The position numbers and the translations under genes are program-made. Under the pieces are notes generated by a model. That model did not search any database. It saw only the letters and a list, made by a program, of their open reading frames with translations, and was not told where the DNA came from. A DNA stretch of 64,000 nucleotides, from positions 5,225,038 through 5,289,037 of the forward strand of contig CAJINV010000005.1 of assembly GCA_905178155.1 (NCBI GenBank), written 5' to 3'. The first letter of the stretch is position 1; every line of letters begins with the position of its first letter. The stretch comes from Amoebophrya sp. A120 (Eukaryota; Sar; Dinophyceae; Syndiniales; Amoebophryaceae). This document shows positions 52,841-63,159 of this stretch, piece by piece.

Positions 52841-54376
52841 ATGTTGCATTTCAACATGTCGAAGCCTCTGCGGATGCGCGCACGTGTGGGCCGTCCTCCG
52901 AAGGACTTTCTTTCTCTGGACGAAGCGCGCGTAATCGTGCAAGAAGCGAAACTGAGGAACAAGCCCTCTTTTACGCGTTGGCTCAAGCAGAATCCAACGC
53001 ACGCGATCCCCACCAATCCGGACAGAGTGTATTTGAATCACGGGTGGACCGGCTACCGCGACTTTCTGGGTTACGGGAGTCGGCGGGCATCCCGTCTCAA
53101 AGAAGCAACAGCCGATCCATTCAGAAGCCGAGTTTCCAGTAAGTGCCATTCGCAGCGGATCCAAGCGATAAATCTTGTGTGCGACGCAATTCGCCGAGGC
53201 GCTGAAGAAAAGCAGGTACAAATCGAAGTCCGCATGCTACCACTCTACGCGTCAGCCGCCTTTCTTTTCCGTGTGCGCCCTGCAGGAGGAAAGAATGTAG
53301 AAGCGTTGCACGAGCAGGAAGAGCAAGAAGATGCGTGGCTGCCGGTGGTAGTGCGGTCCGCGGGGGCACAACTTCGACGAGAACATGCGATAAGTCAGGG
53401 ACACAGCGATGACGAGGCGCAGTTTGGAAGCAATACTGCAAGTTTAACCATCCCCGTCCCATACTCAACAGACCAGTCGGCTACAACGGAGGACTCGTCT
53501 ACATCGTCAGTCTCGTCTCTTTCCGGGTCCACGTTTTGGAGGTGTAAATTTAACAAAGCGTCCGCACTGTTTGGAATGCCACTTCTTTGCATCGTGCCGG
53601 ATTCTCAAGAGATGATGCTCACGACTTGCGCGTCGAATGTAAGGTGCGCACTTACTCCGCAGGAGATCAAGCGCTCCTGCATCAACTTTCAAGCGACATC
53701 GGACAGCTCCGCACTAGTAAACTTCCTCATGGAGCATTGGAACCTTCGGGAACAAGACGAGAAAAAGTCCTTTCACATTTGGACGGACTGCCTGACTCAC
53801 GGACCACTTGATGCCGTTCACAATCGCGGAATTTTTTTTCTGAACCAGTTTTTGTACAAGCCGCTCGGGCTGCCGCTCAACTTCTGCACGACGGAGCACT
53901 ACCGCAACACCCTCTACAACGCGAAGGTCGGAGAGAACCGCGTCCTTCATCGAAAGGCAATGAAGATACGAGCAGCAGAAAAGTACGAGAGTTCCGGATA
54001 CCGAGTCAAAGTCGAATCGCACCGGTGTCCTGATGGGCTTGTATTTTCCGGGCCAATGAGCAATTTCGATACTTTCGACTTTTTGATAGCGTTCTATAGC
54101 GGGCCGATTGGAGGGTCTGATACTTCAATCCATGGCGTTTTCATTATTCCCCAGCGTATACTTTTAGAGAATTTGAAGATTGAAGACTCAGCTGCATTCT
54201 ATGCCTGGTTGACACTGTATAATCCCTGGGCAAAACCGCGGCTGATAAATTCGAGGAGAAACCGTGCCTGGCAAGCACCCTTTTTCATCGATTTTTTCGA
54301 CATAGAAAACGACCCGGACAAAGCCGGCGCAGCCCTGGAGAAAGCGAAAGCGATATTCGCGGAGTATGGAAAGTGA
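52841..54376 (+). CDS. Integrase-type repeat protein with nuclease-like C-terminus, paralog 1
   Basis: ATG 52841 is preferred over an in-frame GTG at 52829; 511 aa, intronless. The N-terminal 80 residues (VGRPPKDFLSLDEARVIVQE, IPTNPDRVYLNHGWTGYRDF) match the Phage-integrase repeat unit (PF14882 type), including the conserved IP.NPDRVY..GW.G..DFLG pattern. The middle has LPLYASAAFLFRVRPA and WLPVVVRSAG; FGMPLLCIVPDS follows. The C-terminus has RVKVESHRCPDGLVFSG, FDFLIAF and FIIPQRIL, which by analogy with algal and viral proteins of this architecture suggests a PD-(D/E)XK-like nuclease fold; catalytic residues are not certain. About 40 percent similar by eye to the two following paralogs. Confidence 0.75.
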   Translation: MLHFNMSKPLRMRARVGRPPKDFLSLDEARVIVQEAKLRNKPSFTRWLKQNPTHAIPTNPDRVYLNHGWTGYRDFLGYGSRRASRLKEATADPFRSRVSSKCHSQRIQAINLVCDAIRRGAEEKQVQIEVRMLPLYASAAFLFRVRPAGGKNVEALHEQEEQEDAWLPVVVRSAGAQLRREHAISQGHSDDEAQFGSNTASLTIPVPYSTDQSATTEDSSTSSVSSLSGSTFWRCKFNKASALFGMPLLCIVPDSQEMMLTTCASNVRCALTPQEIKRSCINFQATSDSSALVNFLMEHWNLREQDEKKSFHIWTDCLTHGPLDAVHNRGIFFLNQFLYKPLGLPLNFCTTEHYRNTLYNAKVGENRVLHRKAMKIRAAEKYESSGYRVKVESHRCPDGLVFSGPMSNFDTFDFLIAFYSGPIGGSDTSIHGVFIIPQRILLENLKIEDSAAFYAWLTLYNPWAKPRLINSRRNRAWQAPFFIDFFDIENDPDKAGAALEKAKAIFAEYGK

Positions 54377-54839
54377 TGAAATCAAAATCTTAACTCGGTG
54401 GCCACGCTCTCTAGCATGCCAGGCTGACAGCGCATCAGAATTCGGGCTCTGGTGTTTGTGTTTCAAGATACATAGTGCTGTTACTCCACCCAACCACCCG
54501 CATCGTCAAAAAAATTGCTTATTGATAAATTCACAGTTTTCTTGCGATCCTCCCAGTTCCGCTTCGGCTGCTCCATGTCGGTTTTGGACCGGTGACAAAT
54601 AAACGTGATCTTCACGAAGTTTCCGTGCCAGATTGCATCTGCGGTGCGAAGCTTGCTGAGCAACAACTGATCATCCCTTGTAGTTGTAAAAAGTTGCAAC
54701 TTTAAGTCTGCGTGTCAGACAGGAATAAATTTGAACATATCTTTGGGTGGCAATTTTTATCTTCCGCTGTTGCTCCGACTGCAGCTGCCACCTTTGCTGC
54801 TCGTTGTTAGCTCACGAATGAGAAGCTACTTGCGTAAAG
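54377..54839. other. Spacer between paralog 1 and the threonine synthase fragment
   Basis: No gene or introner recognised. The sequence just before 54840 does not resemble the region upstream of the intact threonine synthase. Confidence 0.45.
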
Positions 54840-55151
54840 ATGACTTCCTTCATCTCCACCCGCGACACCTCCACCCCACCAACCCCGTTCACCTTCCAGC
54901 AAGCCATCGAACTGGGCTACGCACCGGATGGAGGGCTTTTCGTGCCAGAGACGTTCCATGCCTTCACCGCAACAGAAATTTTTGCCTACGTCGAGCGGGT
55001 AAACAACCAAGAAGGTTGTAATTCAGCTACAGGAGAAATAACAGCCGCGACACTCCCGCCACTGACCTACGCGGAGCTTGCCTTCGACATCCTGAAAAGG
55101 TTTATCAAAGAGGAGGAAATCCCGAGAGATGATTTACGGGAAATCTGCGAA
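54840..55151 (+). pseudogene. Threonine synthase 5' fragment
   Basis: The fragment encodes MTSFISTRDTSTPPTPFTFQ through DDLREICE, matching residues 1-110 of the intact gene at 59592 with a few substitutions and a shorter variable segment (VNNQEGCNSA against KLKEKDKDQCAPPA). It stops where a family A introner begins; the intact gene continues with AAMATFAG at the same point. No downstream threonine synthase sequence follows, so it cannot encode a working enzyme. Confidence 0.85.
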
Positions 55152-55294
55152 TATCCTGTGCAAAAGTATCGTACTCGTATAAATGCATTACAAACTTCCT
55201 CAGCATGAGAAATGAAATTTGTAATGCAGATTTGCCTTGGAAACAAGATCTGTAATGCTAAACTTGCATTTGTACGAGTACGATACTTTTGCAC
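55152..55294 (+). mobile_element. Introner family A at the truncation point of the duplicate
   Basis: The left end TATCCTGTGC follows GCGAA (55147-55151). The right TIR ends ...GATACTTTTGCAC at about 55294 and then diverges instead of continuing AGGATA plus GCGAA. The duplication breakpoint therefore lies within the introner's last bases. Confidence 0.8.
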
Positions 55295-55599
55295 AACAGA
55301 TGAGACGTCCCCAGTGATATAGCCGAACAGATGATAAACCCGTAACGCTTGTGGCTCGCTTGCGCGTCTTGTTCTACCGAACTATGCACGGAGACGCAAA
55401 TAAGATGTGAAGAACCCACTGAGTGGCGAGGGGAGAGATGCAATAGAGATTACAACCACAGTCAGGAGAGTGTCTAGCTGCGGGTTGCGAGTTGCGCCTT
55501 GTTTGTGCGAAAGTATTGAGACACGAACAAGTTTTGGCGTTTCGGTTTCGTATCGTTGATGTTTTTAGACGTAGAGTAGACCACGATGACAATTCGACG
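55295..55599. other. Spacer upstream of paralog 2
   Basis: No gene recognised. The paralog 2 frame is open from 55492 but the first ATG is at 55600. Confidence 0.45.
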
Positions 55600-57150
55600 A
55601 TGACCGCCATCGCTTCAAAGCGTGTGCTTTCTGCTGGCGGTCGGCCTGCGAAGATTTGGCTCGGATTCACTGAAGCACGAAGTATCGTGCGCGAGGCAAA
55701 GCTGAAAAACAAGCCGGCTTTTTCGAACTGGTTGAAGCTGAATCGTGGCTACGCAATACCGTCGCATCCGGATGCTGCGTATGCCACCAAGGGGTGGGCG
55801 GGCTACCGTGACTTTCTTGGCTACGGAAGTCGCAGGGCGTCGCGAATCAGATATGGCTCGGGCGACGGAACCGCAGATCCGTACCGGAGCTCGCTGTCAA
55901 GCAAGTACTATGAGCAGCGAATGGACGCAATAAATTTTGTGTGCGATAGCATTACAACTTCGACGGAGCTGCATGAGCATCATATTGATGTCCGCGTCCT
56001 CCCCATGTATACTGCGGCATCTCTTCTTTACAGGGTGCGGCCATCGGCAGTCGACACTACTACCGATGTTTCAAACCAAACGCCAGGCCTTGACCGCTGG
56101 CTGCCAGTCGTCATACGCTCGTCGGGCGCTTCGCGGAAGGGAAACTGCCGTGCTAGTGACGGCGGTGAAAGGTGGTTGCAGCTCGGGGGTCGCGGAACAA
56201 ACGCTGCGACGTCAACATCCACAGTACATGGCGAACAGGAAGCCGCGTCTCGAGCAGCGAAACTACCAGGGCAATTACCGAGCGAAGTAGAGCGTTCATA
56301 CGCGAAGTTTTGGCGGTGCCGATTCGACAGTTCTTCACCGTTGCTCGGTATGCCAATGGTTTGTGTAGTGCCAGATTCACGGGAGCTGGTGCTGACAGGG
56401 TGTTCCGCAAGAGCAAAGAGTCAATACACTCCGCAACTTCTCAATTACTCCCTCGACTCTCAAACCACGAGCAGCGCTGCAGTTGTGAAGTTTCTACTGG
56501 AGCACTGGGAGACCCCCGGATCGGGGCGCAAAAGGTCTTTCCACGACTGGATGGAGTGTTTGACCACAAGCTCCAAGGATTCCGCGCACCAATGCGGTAT
56601 CGCTCGGATCAACAAAATGCTGTACGAACCGCTTGGACTCTCGTTCACCTTTGCACCTCACGAACAGGAGCGAAATACGATGTACAACACGCGGGTGGGC
56701 TCATACCGCGTCATTCATCGGAAGGCGGTGAAGATCAAGGCGGTGAAAGAGTACAAGCATGCAGGGTATCGCGTTCGACTGGAATCTTCCAGGTGCCCTG
56801 ACGGGCTTGTCTTCTCTGGAGAAAAGGCGAATTTCGAAACATTCGACTTTCTGATCGCGTTTCACGGCGGGTCGGTCAGTGACGACACCAACGGGATTTT
56901 CATCATTCCGCAAGAGGTGCTTGTGCGAAATTTGAAAATTGAGGACAATGCTTTCTTCGCATGGATAACATTGTACTCGCCGGATACTAGTCCCATCTTG
57001 TTGGACGCCAAGAGAAATAAAGACTGGCAGGAACCATTCTACATCAATTTCTCGGATGTCGAGAACGATACGGAAAAAGCACGCGCCGCTTTGGCAAAAG
57101 CGCGGCGTATCTTCGAGGGGTATGGCAAGACCGCATGGAAGAAAAAGTAG
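55600..57150 (+). CDS. Integrase-type repeat protein with nuclease-like C-terminus, paralog 2
   Basis: ATG 55600 gives 516 aa, close to paralog 1; upstream in-frame TTG and other codons are not needed. The repeat unit is AGGRPAKIWLGFTEARSIVR with IPSHPDAAYATKGWAGYRDF. WLPVVIRSSGA, FGMP-equivalent LGMPMVCVVPDSRELV, YRVRLESSRCPDGLVFSG, FDFLIAFHGG and FIIPQEVL align in order with paralogs 1 and 3. No introners. A tandem duplicate of its neighbours with substantial divergence, so the duplication is not recent. Confidence 0.75.
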   Translation: MTAIASKRVLSAGGRPAKIWLGFTEARSIVREAKLKNKPAFSNWLKLNRGYAIPSHPDAAYATKGWAGYRDFLGYGSRRASRIRYGSGDGTADPYRSSLSSKYYEQRMDAINFVCDSITTSTELHEHHIDVRVLPMYTAASLLYRVRPSAVDTTTDVSNQTPGLDRWLPVVIRSSGASRKGNCRASDGGERWLQLGGRGTNAATSTSTVHGEQEAASRAAKLPGQLPSEVERSYAKFWRCRFDSSSPLLGMPMVCVVPDSRELVLTGCSARAKSQYTPQLLNYSLDSQTTSSAAVVKFLLEHWETPGSGRKRSFHDWMECLTTSSKDSAHQCGIARINKMLYEPLGLSFTFAPHEQERNTMYNTRVGSYRVIHRKAVKIKAVKEYKHAGYRVRLESSRCPDGLVFSGEKANFETFDFLIAFHGGSVSDDTNGIFIIPQEVLVRNLKIEDNAFFAWITLYSPDTSPILLDAKRNKDWQEPFYINFSDVENDTEKARAALAKARRIFEGYGKTAWKKK

Positions 57151-57646
57151 AAAGCTCTCCGGCCACGACCGTTCTGGCAACGACGTGCAATTCATGTCAC
57201 CGAGCGACTTGCCTTGGCCTTATGAATGGTGACGCGATGGCAATTGCGCCAGGAAAATGGATTTGCCGCCGGCATAACCTGTTCACAACTGGTACTGGTT
57301 TCTCTGCAAAGTTGTTCCTGCTTTGTGTCAGCCTGTAAATTACTTGGATGATCATGAGGCCGTCAAACAGCTTTAGCTTCTCTTGTTGACCATGAAAGTC
57401 AAAGTGCATCCTTGATGGCATTTAGATTTACATTTTCATAGACGTTTCTTCCGGCATTGGTGAAGATCCGTTGAAGCAGCTGATTGTGAGCTACCCTGAT
57501 CGTGAAGTGCCCTGATTCTGAAGCACGCACGATTGTGAGATGCACTAATAGTACGTCAAAACTTAGAATTAGATGGAAAACGAAGGAGGGACCGTCACCG
57601 TGCCTCGTAGGTAGATGAAAAGAAATAGTCATAGTGTCAGCACAAG
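57151..57646. other. Spacer between paralogs 2 and 3
   Basis: I see no gene, repeat or introner. It presumably carries the 3' UTR of paralog 2 and the promoter of paralog 3. Confidence 0.45.
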
Positions 57647-59248
57647 ATGACTGCAGTCGCGCCAGTCGCAGTCATGGAGAAGGGCACAGCAACCTTGTCT
57701 GCAACATCACGAATTGCGCCGCAGGGAGGTTTGCGCAAGCGGCTTGGCGGCCGGCCTCCCGGCACATACCTACCTTTCTCGGAAGCACGGCGAAAAGTGC
57801 GTGAGGCCAAGTTGAGGAGCGAACAGGAGTTTTTTCGATGGATGAAGGAAAATCGATCGACGTGCAAAACCCGTGGTGTGCCGTACCATCCAGACCGAAT
57901 CTATGTCGACCAGGGGTGGAGGGGGTTCCGGGACTGGGTCGGGTACACGTCTCGCAGACCGCTTAAACCGCGTACGCAAGACGGAAAACCAATACGGTAC
58001 TGCCGCGATCCATCAAAAGTGCATAAGTACGCACAGCGCCTACGTGCTATCAACTTTGTTTGCGATGGGTTGATGTCAGCAGAACCAGCAGAAAAACCGG
58101 CTGAACAGCAAATAATCGACGTTTGCGTCTTACCTCTGTGCAGTTCCGCAACGATGCTGTTTCGCGTACGTGACAACGACGGCGACAGTGGCGACAAATG
58201 TCCCAAATGGCTCCCAATCGCGGTGCGCTCAGCCGGCGGCCGATTTTCCAGCGATAACGCAGACCACGAGGCAGCAGAAAATAAAATTAAGGAAGACTCA
58301 TCAACCAGCTCCAGCACAGCCGCAGCCCGGGACCACACGATGTTACAAGTAACAGGTGGCTCATCTTCTGTCGTGACATTTTGGCGGTGTGATTTTTGCG
58401 AATCTTCGCCGCTGTTCGGCATGCCACTGATCGGTGTCGTTTCCGAGCCGCGCCGACGTGATGTGGTGCTTGCGAGGTGTCTTGACGGGAAAAGGCGAAT
58501 CATGCCAGAAGAGTTTCGACCAGTCGGGGCTGTTGAAGAGTTGACCACACAAGATACGCGATACACCGGCAACGTGAAGGACTTTCTCTTGGCGTACTGG
58601 CTCACAGTTTCGAGCGAGAGAAGGAAAAGCTTCGCAGAATGGATAGCGTGTCTGACAAGTCAGTGGACGAGGGATGCCAGCCTGTACCGGGGAATCGCGC
58701 ACATCGTCCAGCACCTGTTTGAGCCTCTGGGTTTGTTGTTCAGCTTCTGTCCGCATCGACAAAGAGACGACTCCTTTTTCAACGCAGAGCTTGGTCCTCA
58801 TCGAGTGTTTGTCCGAAAAGCCGGCGAAATCTACCGCGTTCCGGAAGCTAAGCGGGGATTCCGGGTGAAGATGGAGTCGGGTAGATGTCCCGACGGATTG
58901 GTGTTCTCGGGACCAACGGCGAACGCGCATACGTTTGACTTCTTGATCACTTTTTCAGGGAGCGAGCGGACGGACGACAGGAGCAATGGTCTTTTCATAG
59001 TCCCGAACGAAGTCCTGCTGCAGAATATTCAAATCGAGCAAGATTCCTTTTACCCTTGGTTGACTTTCTATCCGCCGAATATTGAGACCCGGTTCGTCCA
59101 TGCAAGCGTAAGCCAAAAGTGGCAGGAACCTTTCTACATCGACCTCTCTGACGTTGAAAAAGATCCGCTGAAGGCTCGTGAGGCGATTGAAAAAGCACGT
59201 ATTATCCTTGCACAGTACGGAAAAGCAAAAGCGAAAGCACCTCCATAA
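57647..59248 (+). CDS. Integrase-type repeat protein with nuclease-like C-terminus, paralog 3
   Basis: ATG 57647, 533 aa, intronless. The repeat unit reads LGGRPPGTYLPFSEARRKVR and VPYHPDRIYVDQGWRGFRDW. Then come VCVLPLCSSATMLFRVRDND, WLPIAVRSAGGRF, FWRCDFCESSPLFGMPLIGV, RVKMESGRCPDGLVFSG, FDFLITFSG and FIVPNEVLLQNI, and a terminal WQEPFYIDLSDVEKDPLKAR shared by all three. It sits directly upstream of threonine synthase on the same strand. Same inferred role as its paralogs: DNA binding or cleavage, possibly derived from a virus or mobile element; this is inference. Confidence 0.75.
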   Translation: MTAVAPVAVMEKGTATLSATSRIAPQGGLRKRLGGRPPGTYLPFSEARRKVREAKLRSEQEFFRWMKENRSTCKTRGVPYHPDRIYVDQGWRGFRDWVGYTSRRPLKPRTQDGKPIRYCRDPSKVHKYAQRLRAINFVCDGLMSAEPAEKPAEQQIIDVCVLPLCSSATMLFRVRDNDGDSGDKCPKWLPIAVRSAGGRFSSDNADHEAAENKIKEDSSTSSSTAAARDHTMLQVTGGSSSVVTFWRCDFCESSPLFGMPLIGVVSEPRRRDVVLARCLDGKRRIMPEEFRPVGAVEELTTQDTRYTGNVKDFLLAYWLTVSSERRKSFAEWIACLTSQWTRDASLYRGIAHIVQHLFEPLGLLFSFCPHRQRDDSFFNAELGPHRVFVRKAGEIYRVPEAKRGFRVKMESGRCPDGLVFSGPTANAHTFDFLITFSGSERTDDRSNGLFIVPNEVLLQNIQIEQDSFYPWLTFYPPNIETRFVHASVSQKWQEPFYIDLSDVEKDPLKAREAIEKARIILAQYGKAKAKAPP

Positions 59249-59591
59249 CGATCGCGGAATTAATACGGCTCATGCCGATGCAGATGCTGGAGTTTATTTC
59301 CTCATCTTCTGGTTTGGGGGTTCTTGTTTCCTGCACAGCTGTGTTCCTGGCATCTTTCCGTGCAGGTAGGAGGCGCGCGATCCGACAGATCATCAGCAGT
59401 TGTTCGCCGGAAACTACGAATGAATTCTGACTGTTGATTAAGCTGAAGTGTTTTTACCCAGGACATGCCTCCCAAGAACTTTGACTATTTCGTTTCGTGT
59501 CTGCACCTGCAGTTGTCATCTTTGACTTCGTCATCGATCATCGAGTCCGGACAGTTGTTTCATTTTTGCTTTATGTGTCTGGCCGGCAAGA
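59249..59591. other. Spacer upstream of threonine synthase
   Basis: No gene or introner recognised. Presumed promoter and 5' UTR of threonine synthase. Confidence 0.45.
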
Positions 59592-61775
59592 ATGACCTCC
59601 TTCATCTCCACCCGCGACACCTCCACCCCGCCGACCCCCTTCACCTTCCAGCAAGCCATCGAACTGGGCTACGCACCGGACGGAGGGCTTTTCGTGCCAG
59701 AAACGTTCCATGCCTTTACCGCAACAGAAATCCGAGCCTATATTGAACGGATAAAACTAAAAGAGAAAGACAAAGACCAATGTGCTCCTCCAGCTACAAC
59801 AGGAGAAATAACAGCCGCCACACCCCCGCCCCTGACCTACGCGGAACTCGCTTTCGACATCCTGAAAAAGTTCATCAGAGAGGAGGAAATCCCGAGAGAT
59901 GATTTACGCGAAATTTGCGAAGCCGCGATGGCAACGTTTGCTGGAAAAAATACAACAGCTACAAGTTCAACATCACATGATGGCAGAATAAACGCAGTCC
60001 CAGTAAAGCTGTTGAAAACCGCCAAACACCCGCAAACCAACATCCACGTCGCGGAATTGTTTCACGGGCCGACTTTTTGCTTCAAGGATTTTGGTCAGCA
60101 ATTCACCATCCGGTTGTTGGAATATTTCGCGTTTAAGGAACAGAAATCTAAACTCGTCATCGTCTCCACCACGGGTGACACCGGGCCGGCGGCACTACGA
60201 GCGGTGGCAGATGCGGCGGAAAGTAGGAAGGAAAAATTACAAGCGAGAAGGAGTTGTTCTGGTGCAGGAACTACTACATCAGGATCAGTAGAAAATGAAA
60301 AAGACAACCTCCTTTCCATCATCGTTTCCCATCCAGAGGGGCAGATTTCGAATTTGCAGAGACGGCAAATGACAACTGTTTTCTCCTCGGCGGTGAAAAC
60401 GTGCGTTTTTCAGGGCGGGGGGGATGACTTGGATGACATTATCAAGAAAATCTCCTTGGAAAATTCCGACAAAGTCACGGGTGTGAACAGCTACAACATT
60501 GGGCGGCCAATCGCACAGATCGTCCACTACTTCTGGAGCTACTTGCAGGTTACAGCTGGACAAGGAACAAGAAGCGCCGCCGGGGCCGCCGCTGGAGATG
60601 AAAAAGGGGGCAAAGATCCTCCTGTCACGCGAGAATCGAAGCTGCTCCCACCCGTCGACTTCGCCGTCCCGAGTGGCGCATTAGGCAATCTTACGGCGGG
60701 GTGGTTTGCAAAGAAGCTTGGATTGCCGGTAAAACGTTTTATCACTGGCACGAACGTGAACGATATCACGTTTCGCACGTTCACGACGGGGAAATTTCAG
60801 AAAGCGGAGAATATGGTGAAAAACTTGGCGGAGGCGATGAACATTCAAGTACCGTACAACTTCGAAAGGCTGCTGTACTACGCAGCGACAGCATCCTCCT
60901 GTGGAGAAACAGCTGCGCATACCGTCCAGCGCAAAATGGAGGAACTGGAGCGGACGAACAAATATGAGTTGGTGGAAGAGGTTTTCGCTTGGTTCCGAGA
61001 AAACGGGTTTTCCCCGAACTCCTACCGGATCAGCGACGAGGAGATTGTGCAGGTGATCCGGGAAGCGGCTTCGGAAGAAATTCAGCTCGAGGGTGGAAAT
61101 CTTCAAGCTACTGGTTGTGAAGAAACAAACAATACCTCTATGGTCCTTTGCCCCCATTCTGCCTGTGGCGTGAGGGCGGCGTGGAATTTCTGCGATAAAG
61201 AGAAGATGAGGACAGAACAAGTTGTTCAGGAGGATGAGCGGCATTATGGTGACAAAGTGATCGAGATGAAGAACACCGGTGCTGATACTGCAAGTACAAA
61301 AACCACGACGACCCCAGATGAAGGCGTGCCGATCATCGTCCTGGCGACTGCGAGCTGGTGTAAGTTTGAAGAGGTAGTGGAGCAGGCGTTCGGTACTAGT
61401 TGTGATAGGAGAGAGACTTCTCACGACAGAACGTCTACTGCTGCATCTGGTTCTACTTCTAGTAGTGGTGCGTCAACATCTGGTGCAGCTGTGGCGCAAG
61501 AGCAACGTCGTGCAGAAGCAGCAGCCGCTTGTTCCACTTCTGCATCGTCAATATCGACGGCCGCCAGCAGTGCTGAAGAGTGTAAAGAGGCAACTACAGC
61601 AGGAGCCTCTTTCAAACGAACAGGAAAATCGCTCATAGTTCCACCGCTCCCGCAAGCAGCGGCCTTGCTGATGACGCTACCCGAGAGGCCTTACGATCTA
61701 AAACTCTGGAAAGAGGACGTTGGAGATTGGGAAACACAGTTCAAAAAGTTAGTGCTGCAGTCCATTTGTAGTTGA
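59592..61775 (+). CDS. thrC: Threonine synthase
   Basis: Makes L-threonine from O-phosphohomoserine using pyridoxal phosphate. ATG 59592, 727 aa, no intron. The N-terminal domain has YAPDGGLFVPE. The cofactor lysine is K165 in ELFHGPTFCFKDFG, and STTGDTGPAAL is the phosphate loop. PSGALGNLTAGWFAKKLGLP and FITGTNVNDITFRTFTTGKF follow, as in the yeast/bacterial long form. It is longer than the usual roughly 450-520 residues because of Ser/Thr/Ala-rich insertions near residues 205-225, 325-345 and 590-680. All core motifs are intact. The fragment at 54840 is a partial duplicate of its start. Confidence 0.93.
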   Translation: MTSFISTRDTSTPPTPFTFQQAIELGYAPDGGLFVPETFHAFTATEIRAYIERIKLKEKDKDQCAPPATTGEITAATPPPLTYAELAFDILKKFIREEEIPRDDLREICEAAMATFAGKNTTATSSTSHDGRINAVPVKLLKTAKHPQTNIHVAELFHGPTFCFKDFGQQFTIRLLEYFAFKEQKSKLVIVSTTGDTGPAALRAVADAAESRKEKLQARRSCSGAGTTTSGSVENEKDNLLSIIVSHPEGQISNLQRRQMTTVFSSAVKTCVFQGGGDDLDDIIKKISLENSDKVTGVNSYNIGRPIAQIVHYFWSYLQVTAGQGTRSAAGAAAGDEKGGKDPPVTRESKLLPPVDFAVPSGALGNLTAGWFAKKLGLPVKRFITGTNVNDITFRTFTTGKFQKAENMVKNLAEAMNIQVPYNFERLLYYAATASSCGETAAHTVQRKMEELERTNKYELVEEVFAWFRENGFSPNSYRISDEEIVQVIREAASEEIQLEGGNLQATGCEETNNTSMVLCPHSACGVRAAWNFCDKEKMRTEQVVQEDERHYGDKVIEMKNTGADTASTKTTTTPDEGVPIIVLATASWCKFEEVVEQAFGTSCDRRETSHDRTSTAASGSTSSSGASTSGAAVAQEQRRAEAAAACSTSASSISTAASSAEECKEATTAGASFKRTGKSLIVPPLPQAAALLMTLPERPYDLKLWKEDVGDWETQFKKLVLQSICS

Positions 61776-63159
61776 TACGATAAGTACGGCTACTTGCGAG
61801 TCAGGAACCTGTGTGTGTGTCGTGAATGATAATCGTCAAGATAAAGCGGAAGACTCAAGAACATTATGGCCACGCAAGGCGACCTACGTGCAACACATGA
61901 CGACGAAATTCCATGATTTATACTGTGACGTCTTGCGAAAACGACTTCGAACAAGAGCTGTGTTAGCTGCTGCTGCGAACAGCAACAATGAAGTGTAAGT
62001 GAGCCTTGGCAGTTAAGACTTGCCCGACCCGTGGACCGGTGCGTGGTTGATGTTGTAATCGTGCTGTTTGTTTCTGCATGCATCAAACGAAGTACACTAA
62101 TGTGCGAGGAAAATAAATTTCGTTTTCGGTTCTTTAATCGTTCTTCTGGCGCTACCGCCTGCAGCAGTCGTCCTATACGTCCACCACCAGTCGTCCGTCT
62201 TTGTCGCTGCACTCACCTGACGTTCTCTCCGCCTTCGTGCCGTGTCGTGCTGTCAAAGTACATCGTGAATAAGGGAGTACGTAGTACACAAAACTTCATA
62301 TCATGAAAGCGGTTCTCGTCGTCCTTTCATCGTCTTCGTCATGATCGTACGTAGTCGTGAGCAAACGCACGACGCTACTTAAAAAACAACTCCACGCTCA
62401 CTTCGGTGCGATGCTTGTCCGCGCCAAAGCTGTGGCTCATATTTGTCCACCATTTACACCATGAACAGACGCAGGTGCTTTCTCTCACGCGGATTAGTAT
62501 TGCCTGAAAAATTTTTTTTTTTGTCTTCACGTCGATTATATATGCGACGCGTAGCGATTATATCAGTTCACATGATCATCAAGCAAGAGGGTTGCACACT
62601 CCGACACCAGGCTGGCTGCCCGGTGTCGACCAGCTTCGGCTGGGTCTCTGTCCTTTGTCCAGAAATACCGCATTGTCTTGGCTCGCCTAGATTTTGCGTT
62701 TTTTCCCACCCTCCCACCCGACTTGAGGTTGCGAGACCCCTTGCGGCACCCCTCGCAAGCCCGCCCTAGATATTCGGCGGCCCCAGTCGCGCCTCGCGGC
62801 TTGGGCCACCTCTATGTCCGGGGCATGGCTCTGTGGGGGTCGAGAGCCTGGCTTGCATGGCCTGCTACCCGTAGCTCGTTGTGCCGGCCGGGTTCTCTCT
62901 TGGCTGCCATTGTGACTGTCGCTCGAGGTCTTGCGACTATCACTGCGACGCGCTTCTGCACGTCATTCGCTTCCGTTGGTTGCGCGCGCGTTCACTCTAT
63001 GGGTGAATTGCGCAGAGAAGGTGAAATTATATACGAATTTATCTTTTCAACAAGAAAAAAATACTCTTTTCTCTTGCGATGAGGTTCTTTAACTAATCGC
63101 CTGAACCTTCAGAAACGCCAAGCTAGTACATCAATCAAACCACAACGAACTCGAACCAA
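61776..63159. other. Spacer, GC-rich in its second half
   Basis: Frames at 62443-63082 look like compositional openness rather than genes. No introners are seen. The last part is the presumed promoter and 5' UTR of the gene at 63160. Confidence 0.45.
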
